This document shows positions 25,601-33,522 of a DNA stretch of 38,480 nucleotides, piece by piece. The stretch is from an uncultured Myxococcales bacterium (GTDB lineage: Bacteria; Myxococcota_A; UBA9042; CAIXZC01), in contig CAITUV010000009.1 of NCBI GenBank assembly GCA_903895725.1, forward strand, positions 1 through 38,480, read 5' to 3'. The position numbers and the translations under genes were made by a program. The notes beneath the pieces are model-generated. The model saw only the letters and a list, made by a program, of their open reading frames with translations, was not told the DNA's origin and did no database searches. Each line of letters starts with the position of its first letter. Position 1 is the first letter of the stretch.

Positions 25601-26343
25601 TCGAGCGTGTCCAGCAGCGAGTCGTCCATCTCGAAGTTGCTCCAGACGTTCTGGACATCATCGAGGGACTCGAGATGCTCGAGCAGGCGAAGCAGGGTAC
25701 CGGCCCCCTTGCCTTCCACCTGGATGGTGTTGGCAGGGACCATGACCCGCCCCGACTCGGATACCTTGAACCCGGCACCGTTCAAGGCATTGACCATCTT
25801 CTCGAGCCCGGAGGTGGGGCAGAACACTTCGAACGCTCCGTCGCCATCGACGACGTCGTCCGCACCGGCATCCATGGCGGCCATGAGAAGGGCATCGCCA
25901 TCGACTCCCTCCCCTTCGACCTCGACCCGGCCCGTCTCCTTGAACATCCAGGAGACCGAGCCCGGCTCGGCCATCTTGCCGTTGTGCTTGGTGAAGGCAT
26001 GACGGACTTCGGACACGCAGCGGTTCTTGTTGTCCGTCACGCACTCGACGATGATGGCCACGCCCTCAGGACCGTACCCCTCGTAGGACACGTCCTCGTA
26101 GCTCACCCCCTCGAGCTCGCCCGTGCCCTTCTTGATAGCCCGGGTCACGTTGTCGCTGGGCATGTTGGCCGCTTTCGCAGCCAGGACCGCGGTCCGCAGG
26201 CGGGGATTCGTATCCTCGCTCCCTCCCCCCATGCGGGCCGCAATCGTGATTTCCTTGATGAGCTTGGTGAAGAGCCGGCCTCTGGCGGCATCGGCCTTGC
26301 CCTTCTTGTGCTTGATGGTACTCCATTTATTGTGTCCTGACAT
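25597..26343 (-). CDS. yebC: YebC/TACO1-family protein
   Basis: 248 residues, full length. The diagnostic N-terminus is MSGHNKWSTIKHKKGKADAA, followed by GRLFTKLIKEI, NMPSDNVTRAIKKGTG and YEGYGPEGVAIIVE. Family members have been described as transcription regulators and, more recently, as factors aiding translation of proline-rich stretches. The position directly before ruvC is a common bacterial arrangement. GGAGGGGG lies just upstream of the ATG. It is the first gene of the four-gene unit. Confidence 0.97.
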   Translation of the reverse strand: MSGHNKWSTIKHKKGKADAARGRLFTKLIKEITIAARMGGGSEDTNPRLRTAVLAAKAANMPSDNVTRAIKKGTGELEGVSYEDVSYEGYGPEGVAIIVECVTDNKNRCVSEVRHAFTKHNGKMAEPGSVSWMFKETGRVEVEGEGVDGDALLMAAMDAGADDVVDGDGAFEVFCPTSGLEKMVNALNGAGFKVSESGRVMVPANTIQVEGKGAGTLLRLLEHLESLDDVQNVWSNFEMDDSLLDTLE

Positions 26344-26370
26344 GGACCCCCTCCTCGAAAGACGGGGGCG

Positions 26371-26399
26371 AATCTACCACCGTTCCTCGACCGAGGCAA
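26371..26399 (-). promoter_or_regulatory. Possible promoter for yebC-ruvCAB
   Basis: On the minus strand, TTGCCT (26399-26394) and TAGATT (26376-26371) have a 17-base spacer, about 27 bases before the yebC ATG. Each element matches four of six. Confidence 0.4.
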
Positions 26400-26413
26400 T
26401 AGCCAAAAAGGGT

Positions 26414-26441
26414 TTGACAAGGCCGGGACCTTGTCTATAGA
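26414..26441 (+). promoter_or_regulatory. Strong sigma-70-type promoter for the lipoprotein operon
   Basis: Consensus TTGACA (26414-26419), 16 bases, then TATAGA (26436-26441). It is the best promoter match in the window and would give a leader of about 45 bases. Confidence 0.65.
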
Positions 26442-26493
26442 CTCGACCCCCGAAACGGAGTCTCATCTTGAGACAGCAGGCGGGTGGGAACAG

Positions 26494-26874
26494 ATGAATC
26501 GAGACCTCTGGAAACTCAGCCTATTCCTGGTGCTGGTGGTCGTTGCCGCCGCATCCTGCGGGCCAATCCAGGCCTTGACCGCGACGTCGAGAGCCAAGGA
26601 CAGCCTCTACAAGGCGAAGCTGGCCGACGCCCATGTGCTGGTCGCCGACGGACGGTACATCACGCCGGCCCAGTACCAGTATCAGCTCGCTGTCCTCTAC
26701 GTCGAGAAGGCCAAGGAGCTGCAAGGGTTCTCCAAGTTCCAGGCAGCCCAACGCTACGCGGCGCAGGCCGCTGCCCTCGGAAAGAAGTCAGTCACCTACC
26801 GGGAGGAGGAGGAGCGCCGCAAGATCCGCCGGCAGCAGATCAAGGCCGGCCAGATCTTCAAGAAGGGGGAGTAG
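26494..26874 (+). CDS. DUF4398-like lipoprotein
   Basis: 126 residues from ATG 26494; an in-frame start at 26431 would lie upstream of the predicted transcription start and before the signal sequence. The signal is a lipoprotein type ending AAASC at C22. The mature part is helical and charged: AKLADAHVLVADGRYITPAQ, then YQLAVLYVEKAKELQGFSKF and AQRYAAQAAALGKKS, matching the DUF4398 pattern of an Ala-rich helical hairpin. It ends in a basic tail (RRKIRRQQIKAGQIFKKGE). Related proteins are small periplasmic envelope components, frequently next to OmpA-family genes, as here (29 bases upstream). Confidence 0.8.
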   Translation: MNRDLWKLSLFLVLVVVAAASCGPIQALTATSRAKDSLYKAKLADAHVLVADGRYITPAQYQYQLAVLYVEKAKELQGFSKFQAAQRYAAQAAALGKKSVTYREEEERRKIRRQQIKAGQIFKKGE

Positions 26875-26903
26875 CCTTTGGCCCTGTTGATTCGGAGCTT
26901 GGA

Positions 26904-27998
26904 ATGACCCACATGAAGAATATCTGCTGCCGGTCGATGGTTGCTCTGCTGGTTGCCGCCGTCCTTTCCGGTTGCGTGACCTCGGGCGAAGTCTACTCCA
27001 CCACGGACGACCTGCTCAAGAAGCTGGAGTCGTTCCGGGAGGCCGGGTACATCTGTGCCCCGAAGGAATTCGCATCGGCCGAGGCCGCCTGTTACTTCGC
27101 CCGGACCGAGGCCGACTTCGGAGATACCTTGAAGGCCAAGGCCCATCTCGATGCGGCCCGGGATTGGTACACCCGCACCTATGCGCTCACTCATACGCCC
27201 GACAACGCGCTGCGGGACGGATGCGAGGGGGACGACGACGACGACGGCGTCCTGAACTCCAAGGACCAGTGCCTGTCCGAGGCCGAAGACTACGACGGCG
27301 ATCAGGATACCGACGGCTGCCCCGAGTGGGACAAGGACGGCGACGGAATCCCCGATGACAAGGACCAGTGCCCCAACGATGCCGAGGACAAGGACGGCTT
27401 CGAAGACCAGGACGGCTGCCCCGACCGGGACAACGACCTGGACGGCCTCACCGACGACAAGGACAAGTGCCCGGTCCAGCCCGAAGACTTCGACCAGTTC
27501 GAAGACGATGACGGCTGCCCCGAGGCCGACAACGACAAGGACGGCATTCCAGACGCCAAGGACAAGTGCCCCAACCAGGCCGAGGACGTCGACGGCGACC
27601 AGGACGACGACGGCTGCCCCGACCTCTACAAGAGCATCGTCGTGAAAGAGGACAAGATCGAGCTCAAGCAGAAGATCTTCTTCGCCTTCAACAAGGCCAA
27701 GATCCTGCCCCAGTCTTTCGCCATGCTCGAGGAGGTCGCAGCGGCCCTGAAGGAGCACGCGGATCTCAAGGTGCGAATCGAAGGCCACACCGACTCGAAG
27801 GGCTCCGACAAGTACAACCTGAAGCTGTCCGACGACCGGGCCAAGTCGGTGCGGGACTTCATGATCAAGCAGGGGATTGCCCCGGACCGCATGATCGCCA
27901 TCGGCTACGGCGAAACCAAGCCCATCGCAGACAACGAGACCGAAGAGGGACGCGAGATCAACCGTCGCGTCGAATTCTTCATCATCACCGAGAAGTAG
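26904..27998 (+). CDS. OmpA-family lipoprotein with thrombospondin type 3 repeats
   Basis: 364 residues. ATG 26904 is preferred because GGAG lies six bases upstream; ATG 26913 is an alternative. The lipobox is LSGC at C24. Residues about 30-105 form a helical DUF4398-like segment resembling the preceding gene. Residues 107-240 are four Asp-rich thrombospondin type 3 units with GCP at 138, 171, 204 and 237, an exact 33-residue period, expected to bind calcium. The C-terminal OmpA domain (about 255-364) has GHTDSKG (D297) and YNLKLSDDRAKSV (R312), the 15-residue-spaced Asp/Arg pair that binds diaminopimelate in peptidoglycan. The protein probably tethers the outer membrane to the wall, with the repeat region as a calcium-stiffened spacer. 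Confidence 0.95.
   Translation: MTHMKNICCRSMVALLVAAVLSGCVTSGEVYSTTDDLLKKLESFREAGYICAPKEFASAEAACYFARTEADFGDTLKAKAHLDAARDWYTRTYALTHTPDNALRDGCEGDDDDDGVLNSKDQCLSEAEDYDGDQDTDGCPEWDKDGDGIPDDKDQCPNDAEDKDGFEDQDGCPDRDNDLDGLTDDKDKCPVQPEDFDQFEDDDGCPEADNDKDGIPDAKDKCPNQAEDVDGDQDDDGCPDLYKSIVVKEDKIELKQKIFFAFNKAKILPQSFAMLEEVAAALKEHADLKVRIEGHTDSKGSDKYNLKLSDDRAKSVRDFMIKQGIAPDRMIAIGYGETKPIADNETEEGREINRRVEFFIITEK
27222..27623 (+). repeat. Four 99-bp units encoding thrombospondin type 3 repeats
   Basis: The GGCTGCCCC sequence encoding GCP recurs every 99 bases within the OmpA lipoprotein gene. The units have diverged at the base level but keep the spacing exactly. Confidence 0.8.
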
Positions 27999-28019
27999 AC
28001 GGTCACGGTTTTCTGACCG

Positions 28020-29135
28020 ATGCGCTTCCCGATCCTATCGGCATCCCTGCCCCAGTCCCGCCCCATGCGGGATTCCCTGCACGCGACCCACCGGGCTTTT
28101 GTCGAGGCCCTGGAAAAGCGGGTCAAAGCCCCCGGACCGGAGCGGCTTGCCCGACTCGTCCGCGAACTGTCCACCCGCGGCGAGGGACCTGAGCCCTCGA
28201 CTCGGGAGCACCTCGCCGCACGGGCCCATTTCTTCCTGACCACCGACGTCGCCAAGCTCTGGCAACCGGGGTTGGAGGCCGTGTCGGCCTGCGAGCTCCT
28301 CTCCCGGAAGGAGATCTCCGTGCTGGACCTGCATGCCGGCCTGGGGACCGCCACCGCCGGAATGGCCCTCCTGCTTGCCGCTGTCGGCTTCCGAGGCAGG
28401 CTCAAGGCCACCCTGTCGGAGACCGACTCTACCCTGTCCGGGATGGCCCGACATGCGGTTGATGCGCTTTGCGATTCGCTTCCGTTCCGCATCGAGACCT
28501 CTTTCGCTACCGCCCCGGACGCGGGACGGCACGACCTCGTGCTCCTCTTCGACCCCGTCTCCCGGGGGCAGCTTCCGGCTGATCCTCAAGAGATCCGCAA
28601 GCTTGCCGGAAGCGTGCTCGGTTCCCGAGTCAAGAAGACCGGAGCCCTGGTGCTCGTAGACCAGGCCGCCCGTGCCGTTGCACGCTCCGTGGCCACTGCC
28701 GCCACCCTGCTGGCAGCGGACGGACGCCCGGTCTACGCTCCCTGCCTGTGCCCGGCAAAGGGGGGACCGTGCGAGTGCCCGTACGCTTCGAGGCCCGGGC
28801 GCTTCTGCTTCCACTCCCAGCCGGTCCCCCTGACGCCGCTCATCCAGAGCGCTGCCGCCCGCAGCGGGCTCGACCGTACCGAGGTCAACTACACTTACCT
28901 GCTTGCCACTGCGTCCGGAAGCACACTTTCCTCGCCCGAAGTTGCTGCCGACCAGGTCGCCGGGAGGGTCATCAGCCACCCTAACCGCGTCAAGAAGGGG
29001 TTCACCTACTTCGTCTGCACCGGCCGGGATGTCGTCCAGGGATTTGCCCCGCGTCTCCTCGATGACGGAGTGACCCGGGGGGGTCGGCTGCCGCACGGCA
29101 CCGTCGTAGTCCTTTCTACAGGGAGGAGCGAATGA
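28020..29135 (+). CDS. Rsm22/METTL17-like ribosome-assembly protein with Fe-S cysteines
   Basis: 371 residues from ATG 28020; no good ribosome site is seen, and ATG 28065 is possible. A SAM-binding-like motif is VLDLHAGLGTATAG at 101-114. The diagnostic part is APCLCPAKGGPCECP followed by GRFCFHS, with C242, C244, C251, C253 and C263, and a later YFVCTGRD. This resembles the cysteine cluster of Rsm22 and METTL17, which bind the small ribosomal subunit during assembly and hold a [4Fe-4S] cluster. The C-terminal RVISHPNRVKKGFTYFVC also fits the family. A role in small-subunit maturation is inferred. It begins 21 bases after the OmpA gene and overlaps the next gene by four bases (ATGA). Confidence 0.75.
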   Translation: MRFPILSASLPQSRPMRDSLHATHRAFVEALEKRVKAPGPERLARLVRELSTRGEGPEPSTREHLAARAHFFLTTDVAKLWQPGLEAVSACELLSRKEISVLDLHAGLGTATAGMALLLAAVGFRGRLKATLSETDSTLSGMARHAVDALCDSLPFRIETSFATAPDAGRHDLVLLFDPVSRGQLPADPQEIRKLAGSVLGSRVKKTGALVLVDQAARAVARSVATAATLLAADGRPVYAPCLCPAKGGPCECPYASRPGRFCFHSQPVPLTPLIQSAAARSGLDRTEVNYTYLLATASGSTLSSPEVAADQVAGRVISHPNRVKKGFTYFVCTGRDVVQGFAPRLLDDGVTRGGRLPHGTVVVLSTGRSE

Positions 29136-30313
29136 CCGCACCGTACCCCATCGGAGTCCTGGGCGGAGGGAGGGTGGGACAGCACCTGGCCGTCGAGCTC
29201 GGCCGGCTCGGTACCCGGGTCTTGATGTTCGATGAGAGGAAGGAGCGTCTGACCTCCTTCCTTGCGGAGGCCGGCCCGGCCGGGGAGGTCGCGGTGGCCT
29301 CGTCGCTTCGGGAGCTCGTGGAGCACCTGGAGCCCCCGCGGCGGATCCTGCTTTCACTGGCCGAGGACGAGCCCGCTTTCGAGCTCCTCGACGCGCTCAC
29401 CGCGATGATCGAGCCCTCGGACGTAGTGGCCGATCTCAGCCACAGCTATTTCAAGAAGACCGAGCGGCGGGAGGCCCTGATGGCGCGTCCCGGCGCCCGG
29501 TATCTCGATGTCGGAGCCTGTGCTGCATCCGCCGGTGCCGGTCCGCTGCGCTACGTCTTCCATGTGGGGGGTCATCGCGTGGCGTTCGAGATCGTCCGCT
29601 CCATCCTCGAGAAGCTGGCCCCGTCCGTGGACGGTCCGGCCGTCGCCTATCTGGGGCCGGCCGGGGCTGGTCACATGGTGGCCAACGTGGCCGAATCGAT
29701 TGAGCTCGCATTCCAGAAGGCCCTTCTCGAGCTGGCCCTCGTGGAGAGCACCGGGACGGGCCTCCCCCTTCCGCCTGCACAGACCGGGGACAGATTGCGG
29801 ATGCAGGAGGCCGTTCGTCGCGTGGCCAGGACGGCACTCGATTTCTCGGTCTTCGCCCCCACCCTCTCGGCCGGCATCCTCGTCGGAGTTTCCCGACCCA
29901 CGGAGAGTTGGAGACGCCGGCCCGACCTGCCCCCTCCCCTTCCGGCTGCTCCCCCGGCCGGATGGACCGAGAGCGACCCCGCCGTTGCGGCGACCGTGGT
30001 CTCCGCCAGCGTCGTGTCCCAGGGGTTCAACCTGATCTCGGCCGTGGCCGAGCAGCTCGACTACGGAACCAGGCTGTCCGACGTATCCCGAGTGTGGCGG
30101 GGAATCGCCGGCTTCGACCGGGACGTGCTCGATGTCGTCACGGCTGGGTTGCGAGGGGCACACAGCCCCTCTCCGGTGGGCGAGGAAGTCCTCCATTCCT
30201 TCATCGAGAGCCGACTCCCTGCACTTCGGAGGGTCGTGGCCCGCTGCGCCTTGTCCGGAGTGCCCGTACCGGTGTTCTCGTCCGCACTCACCTACCTGGA
30301 GCAGACCGCCTGA
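29132..30313 (+). CDS. 6-phosphogluconate dehydrogenase-like protein lacking the active site
   Basis: 393 residues from ATG 29132, coupled to the Rsm22-like gene by an ATGA overlap. The nucleotide-binding start is IGVLGGGRVGQHLA. The whole 6PGDH frame can be followed: DLSHSYFKKTERR aligns with the GGNS motif, YLDVGACAASAGA with the SGG loop, GPAGAGHMVANVAESIE with GAGHFVKMVHNGIE, then VSQGFNLISA, VWRGIAGFDRDVL and VPVPVFSSALTYLE. Substrate and catalytic residues are changed: the catalytic Lys is A184, the Asn of HNGIE is E188, the GGNS Asn is H104 and the SGG Ser is C130. The fold is probably kept but the reaction lost, so a regulatory or altered dehydrogenase role is more likely than the pentose phosphate pathway. 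Confidence 0.75.
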   Translation: MTAPYPIGVLGGGRVGQHLAVELGRLGTRVLMFDERKERLTSFLAEAGPAGEVAVASSLRELVEHLEPPRRILLSLAEDEPAFELLDALTAMIEPSDVVADLSHSYFKKTERREALMARPGARYLDVGACAASAGAGPLRYVFHVGGHRVAFEIVRSILEKLAPSVDGPAVAYLGPAGAGHMVANVAESIELAFQKALLELALVESTGTGLPLPPAQTGDRLRMQEAVRRVARTALDFSVFAPTLSAGILVGVSRPTESWRRRPDLPPPLPAAPPAGWTESDPAVAATVVSASVVSQGFNLISAVAEQLDYGTRLSDVSRVWRGIAGFDRDVLDVVTAGLRGAHSPSPVGEEVLHSFIESRLPALRRVVARCALSGVPVPVFSSALTYLEQTA

Positions 30314-30393
30314 GCGATTTTCTCTTGCCCCGGTTTCGGTCTGAGCGCGAGAATATTCTTGCGTCGAGACATCGACGATAGAGGCATCGGACC

Positions 30394-32259
30394 GTGAATC
30401 ATCAGGGCAATGAAAAGCAAGGCCGCTGGGTGTTTCGAAACCAGCGCTGGTACTTCCTTCCAGGGGAAGGGGATGTCTTCGAGTACGCTCCGGGGGCGAT
30501 GGATCAGGAGGCCCTGGCCGTCCTGGCGGACCCTGCGGAGCTTCTGAATCTTCTTCACGCGGCTTCGGCCCTCGTTCCGCTGCCCTTCACGCTGGGAGCC
30601 CGGCGGACGGAACCCGCGGGTTCTTCGGGCATGGCGATGCCGAACCTCGAGTTCTCCGCCCCTTCGTTCCCCTCCTGCTGGGACGAGCTCGTCCACGGTC
30701 ATCCCGAGGCCGCAGCGGCTCTGGCGACCTCGCTTCAGCGGGCCTGCGCCAGCGCGTTCGACCGCGGCAAGCCGGTTGCCGAGCGGCTCTTCTCGACATC
30801 CGCCGGCATCGTGGCGGAGCCATTCGGAATCCACTCCGACGGCACCATCAGCTGCCATGGAGCCGTGGCGATGCTTGACCTGGACCGGGAGCGACTGGTC
30901 GCTCCGGAGGAGCTGTCGTACGCACTGGACCTGGCTCCCGACGTGGCCTGCGGGCTTCACCGGCAGCTCGCAAGCCATCTCCCCACCAGGGGGCAGGCCG
31001 AGGGGCTCGTCAGCCTGTTCCGCCGGGCGCTCCGCAACTACAATGACCGCCTGTCCCAGGCGTTCGTCCATCGCCTCGAGCTTGCGGCCGAGCAGGCCCG
31101 CTCCCGGCACTTCCTGGTTCGGGCCGAGTCGCTCGAGCGACGACTTCTGCAGGGGCACGGTGAGATGGATCAGGCCCGGCAGAAATCCGGTGCCGTGGCC
31201 TCGGAGCTGGCGGCAATCCTCGAGAATCCGGGCATTGGAATCACCATCGAGGACACGAGCCACGTCGTCCGGTACGTCAACCCGATGATGCGCAAGAGCT
31301 TCGGGAACGTCGTGGGCCGCAAGTGCTACGAAGCCTTCAAGGGGCGCGCCGAGCCGTGCACCCATTGCCCCATCCGACAGATATGGGAGGAGGGGATGGA
31401 CTCGGTCCGCTACACGAGCACCGACCCTCGAACCGGCCGGACCTTCGAGGTCCTGACCGTACCGCTGGTCAGCGATACGGGGGACAAGCTCGTCGTGGAG
31501 GTGGGGCTCGACATCACCCACCTCATGAAGGAGCAGAAGCAGGTCGAGACGCGTCTCCTGCGGATGTCGGAACGCAACCGGCTGTACCGCGAGATGCTGG
31601 CCGACTTCAACGAGATCCTTATCCAGATTGCCGGAGTGCTCAGCTACCTCATGGTGGACCTCCCGGGCCCGTCGGACCCGAAGACGGGTCCCGCTACGGT
31701 CTCGGCATCCGTCGAGGTGGAGCGCAGAGCCCGGGTCGATGCTGTGCTGGCCCAGCTCTCCACGGTCCTCGACACGGTCTCCTGGCTGGCCGTTGCCTCC
31801 TCCCGTGAACGCACCGGGGCCACCGTCGACGTAAGCGGAGTCCTCATGGAGGCACTGGCAGAGGCCGTCGGGAGCAGCTCTCTTCCGTTCCCCGTGGACG
31901 TTGCGGTCATGCCCCCCGTGGAATGCGACCAACGGCTCCTGCACGCGACGTTGGCAGCCGTCGTCCGCTGCATGACGGGCGGCGAGGTCCAGTCTCTGGC
32001 CTCGTTCACCGTCGGGCACACCATGTCGGGTCGCCGGGATGCGCTCGCCACCGGAGACGGTTGGCACGTCATCTCGCTCTCCATGGCCCTCGGCGACGAA
32101 CCGGTGCTCCTGCCTGGGGCGCTCTTCGACCCGGCACACGTCCACTACGTCGCCGCATCCCTGCTGGCTCGACGGCTCGGAGGAGCCCTCTGGCGAACGG
32201 TGGCCGAGGGGCGGGACCTGTGCTACCTGTCGGTCCCCGTGACTCCGACGGTGGAGTGA
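30394..32259 (+). CDS. PAS-domain protein with degenerate histidine-kinase core
   Basis: 621 residues from GTG 30394 (AGAGG about ten bases upstream). Residues 1-240 are unrecognised. A helix at 225-270 leads to a PAS domain (about 270-376) with the CTHCP motif (C322, C325) seen in a PAS subgroup, and it ends GLDITHLMKEQ. The next segment, RNRLYREMLADFNEILIQIAGVL, looks like a HisKA helix, but the AHEFNN-type site reads ADFNEIL and lacks His. The C-terminal region keeps the outline of a HATPase fold (CDQRLLHATLAAVVRCM, then ARRLGGALWRTVAEG) but has no N-box Asn and no DxGxG or GxGxG loop. It is probably a signalling pseudokinase. It is convergent with the HD-GYP gene, 40 bases away. Confidence 0.7.
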   Translation: MNHQGNEKQGRWVFRNQRWYFLPGEGDVFEYAPGAMDQEALAVLADPAELLNLLHAASALVPLPFTLGARRTEPAGSSGMAMPNLEFSAPSFPSCWDELVHGHPEAAAALATSLQRACASAFDRGKPVAERLFSTSAGIVAEPFGIHSDGTISCHGAVAMLDLDRERLVAPEELSYALDLAPDVACGLHRQLASHLPTRGQAEGLVSLFRRALRNYNDRLSQAFVHRLELAAEQARSRHFLVRAESLERRLLQGHGEMDQARQKSGAVASELAAILENPGIGITIEDTSHVVRYVNPMMRKSFGNVVGRKCYEAFKGRAEPCTHCPIRQIWEEGMDSVRYTSTDPRTGRTFEVLTVPLVSDTGDKLVVEVGLDITHLMKEQKQVETRLLRMSERNRLYREMLADFNEILIQIAGVLSYLMVDLPGPSDPKTGPATVSASVEVERRARVDAVLAQLSTVLDTVSWLAVASSRERTGATVDVSGVLMEALAEAVGSSSLPFPVDVAVMPPVECDQRLLHATLAAVVRCMTGGEVQSLASFTVGHTMSGRRDALATGDGWHVISLSMALGDEPVLLPGALFDPAHVHYVAASLLARRLGGALWRTVAEGRDLCYLSVPVTPTVE

Positions 32260-32299
32260 GCTGCTGCCTGTCCATCGGAAGGCCCGCCGGCCCAACGAC

Positions 32300-33385
32300 T
32301 CAATCGCTGTTGGCTGCGAGGATCTGGAGAAACTGCTGCTCACACAGGTTCAGCACCCGCACGATCCCCGGGTCGAAATGCTTGCCCGATTCCTCGTTCA
32401 CGACCCGGAACGCCTCTTCCGGTCGGATGGCGGACTTGTAGCAACGCCGGGTGGTCAGGGCATCGAACACGTCGGCCAGTGCCACGACTCGTGCCTCGAT
32501 GGGGATGGCGTTGCCCGACAGCCCCATCGGATACCCGGACCCATTGAACCGCTCGTGATGGGAGAACGCGATGGAGCAGGCCATCGGGTCCGCCCCGGCA
32601 TCCAGGAGGATCTCGTTGCCAAAGGTCGTGTGGACCTTCATCGCCTCGAACTCCTCCGGAGTAAGCTTCCCCTGCTTCTTCAGGATCGAATCCGGAAGCC
32701 CCACCTTGCCGACATCATGCAGCGAGGAGTACCGGGCGATCCGGCTCGTCAGCGACGGCTCCAGCTCGAGCCCCCGGGCAAGCAGCTCGCTGTATGCGGA
32801 AACCCGGCGGATGTGCATGCCCGTGTCCGCATCGTTGAAACGGTTCGTCCGCTCCAGAGCGGCCACGAGCCCCAGCGTGACCCGCTCAATGTCCTTCATC
32901 CGCTCCTTGACCAGCTCCTCCAACCGGCCCCGGTCCTTCAGCACCTGCTGGAGATAGGCCTTGGCCTTCAGCGATGCCCGAACCCGGGCCCGAAGGATCA
33001 GCCCATGCACCGGACGGCCCAGCAGGTCGTCCGCCCCCACCGCCAATGCCCGGACTCGCAGGTCGTCGGTCGCGGTGTCGGTCACGAGAAGCACGGGAAT
33101 CACCAGGAGGGAAGGGTCCTGCTTCACCGACTGGCAGAGCTCGAAACCGGTCAGAGGTGGAAGATCGACATCTGCCACCACGAGGTCAGGTCGCTCCCCC
33201 CGGATCCGCTCCAGCCCCGTCATGGAATCCCCGACGCCAATCACCCGGTATCCGAACGGCGCCAGGAACGAGGTCACCTCAGCCACCAGGGCACCATCCG
33301 GCGACGCCACCATCACGGTGAAGGTGCTGACTGCGTGGACTCCGCTGCGGCGCTGGCTCTTCAGGCCGCCACTGACTGGTTCCAT
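32300..33385 (-). CDS. REC-HD-GYP cyclic-di-GMP phosphodiesterase
   Basis: 361 residues from ATG 33385, preceded by GAGGGG. An in-frame start at 33496 lies upstream of a predicted promoter and is less likely. The receiver domain (about 21-140) has phosphoacceptor D72 in VVADVDLPPLTGFE; the conserved Lys is replaced by Arg (LLGRPV, R124). A coiled coil (about 145-170) leads to the HD-GYP domain: DTGMHIRRVSAYS, SSLHDVGKVGLPDSIL (H223, D224), HHERFNGSGYPMGL (276-289) and VALADVFDALTTRR. These enzymes hydrolyse cyclic-di-GMP. The Lys-to-Arg change may alter phosphorylation-dependent signalling. No cognate active kinase is adjacent; the neighbouring PAS protein is a pseudokinase. Confidence 0.92.
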   Translation of the reverse strand: MEPVSGGLKSQRRSGVHAVSTFTVMVASPDGALVAEVTSFLAPFGYRVIGVGDSMTGLERIRGERPDLVVADVDLPPLTGFELCQSVKQDPSLLVIPVLLVTDTATDDLRVRALAVGADDLLGRPVHGLILRARVRASLKAKAYLQQVLKDRGRLEELVKERMKDIERVTLGLVAALERTNRFNDADTGMHIRRVSAYSELLARGLELEPSLTSRIARYSSLHDVGKVGLPDSILKKQGKLTPEEFEAMKVHTTFGNEILLDAGADPMACSIAFSHHERFNGSGYPMGLSGNAIPIEARVVALADVFDALTTRRCYKSAIRPEEAFRVVNEESGKHFDPGIVRVLNLCEQQFLQILAANSD

Positions 33386-33401
33386 CCGCCCCTCGGGCGA
33401 T

Positions 33402-33421
33402 GCCGGAGAAGTGGCTCCGGC
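33402..33421 (-). promoter_or_regulatory. Leader hairpin upstream of the HD-GYP gene
   Basis: GCCGGAG (33402-33408) and CTCCGGC (33415-33421) pair around a six-base loop, 16 bases before the ATG and within the predicted leader. It could modulate translation. No U-tract follows. Confidence 0.35.
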
Positions 33422-33439
33422 GTCCGACCACCAAGCACG

Positions 33440-33468
33440 ATAGTAACGGAGCCGCACAAAAACCACAA
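33440..33468 (-). promoter_or_regulatory. Possible promoter for the HD-GYP gene
   Basis: On the minus strand, TTGTGG (33468-33463) and TACTAT (33445-33440) have a 17-base spacer. The -35 match is weak. The predicted start near 33433 supports translation from 33385. Confidence 0.3.
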
Positions 33469-33522
33469 CACCTGACAATCTGCTCTTCAAACGCACGTTG
33501 CAGCGTTCGTTTCCATGGGTTC

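Noticed and set aside
25104..25778. N-terminal extension of ruvA over ruvC
   Set aside because: The extension translates ruvC in the wrong frame; RuvA begins MIGYLKG at 25103 with the usual 4-base overlap.
30350..30359. AGAATATTCT palindrome before the PAS gene
   Set aside because: It is a single ten-base palindrome with no second copy in the region and no promoter context that I can support.
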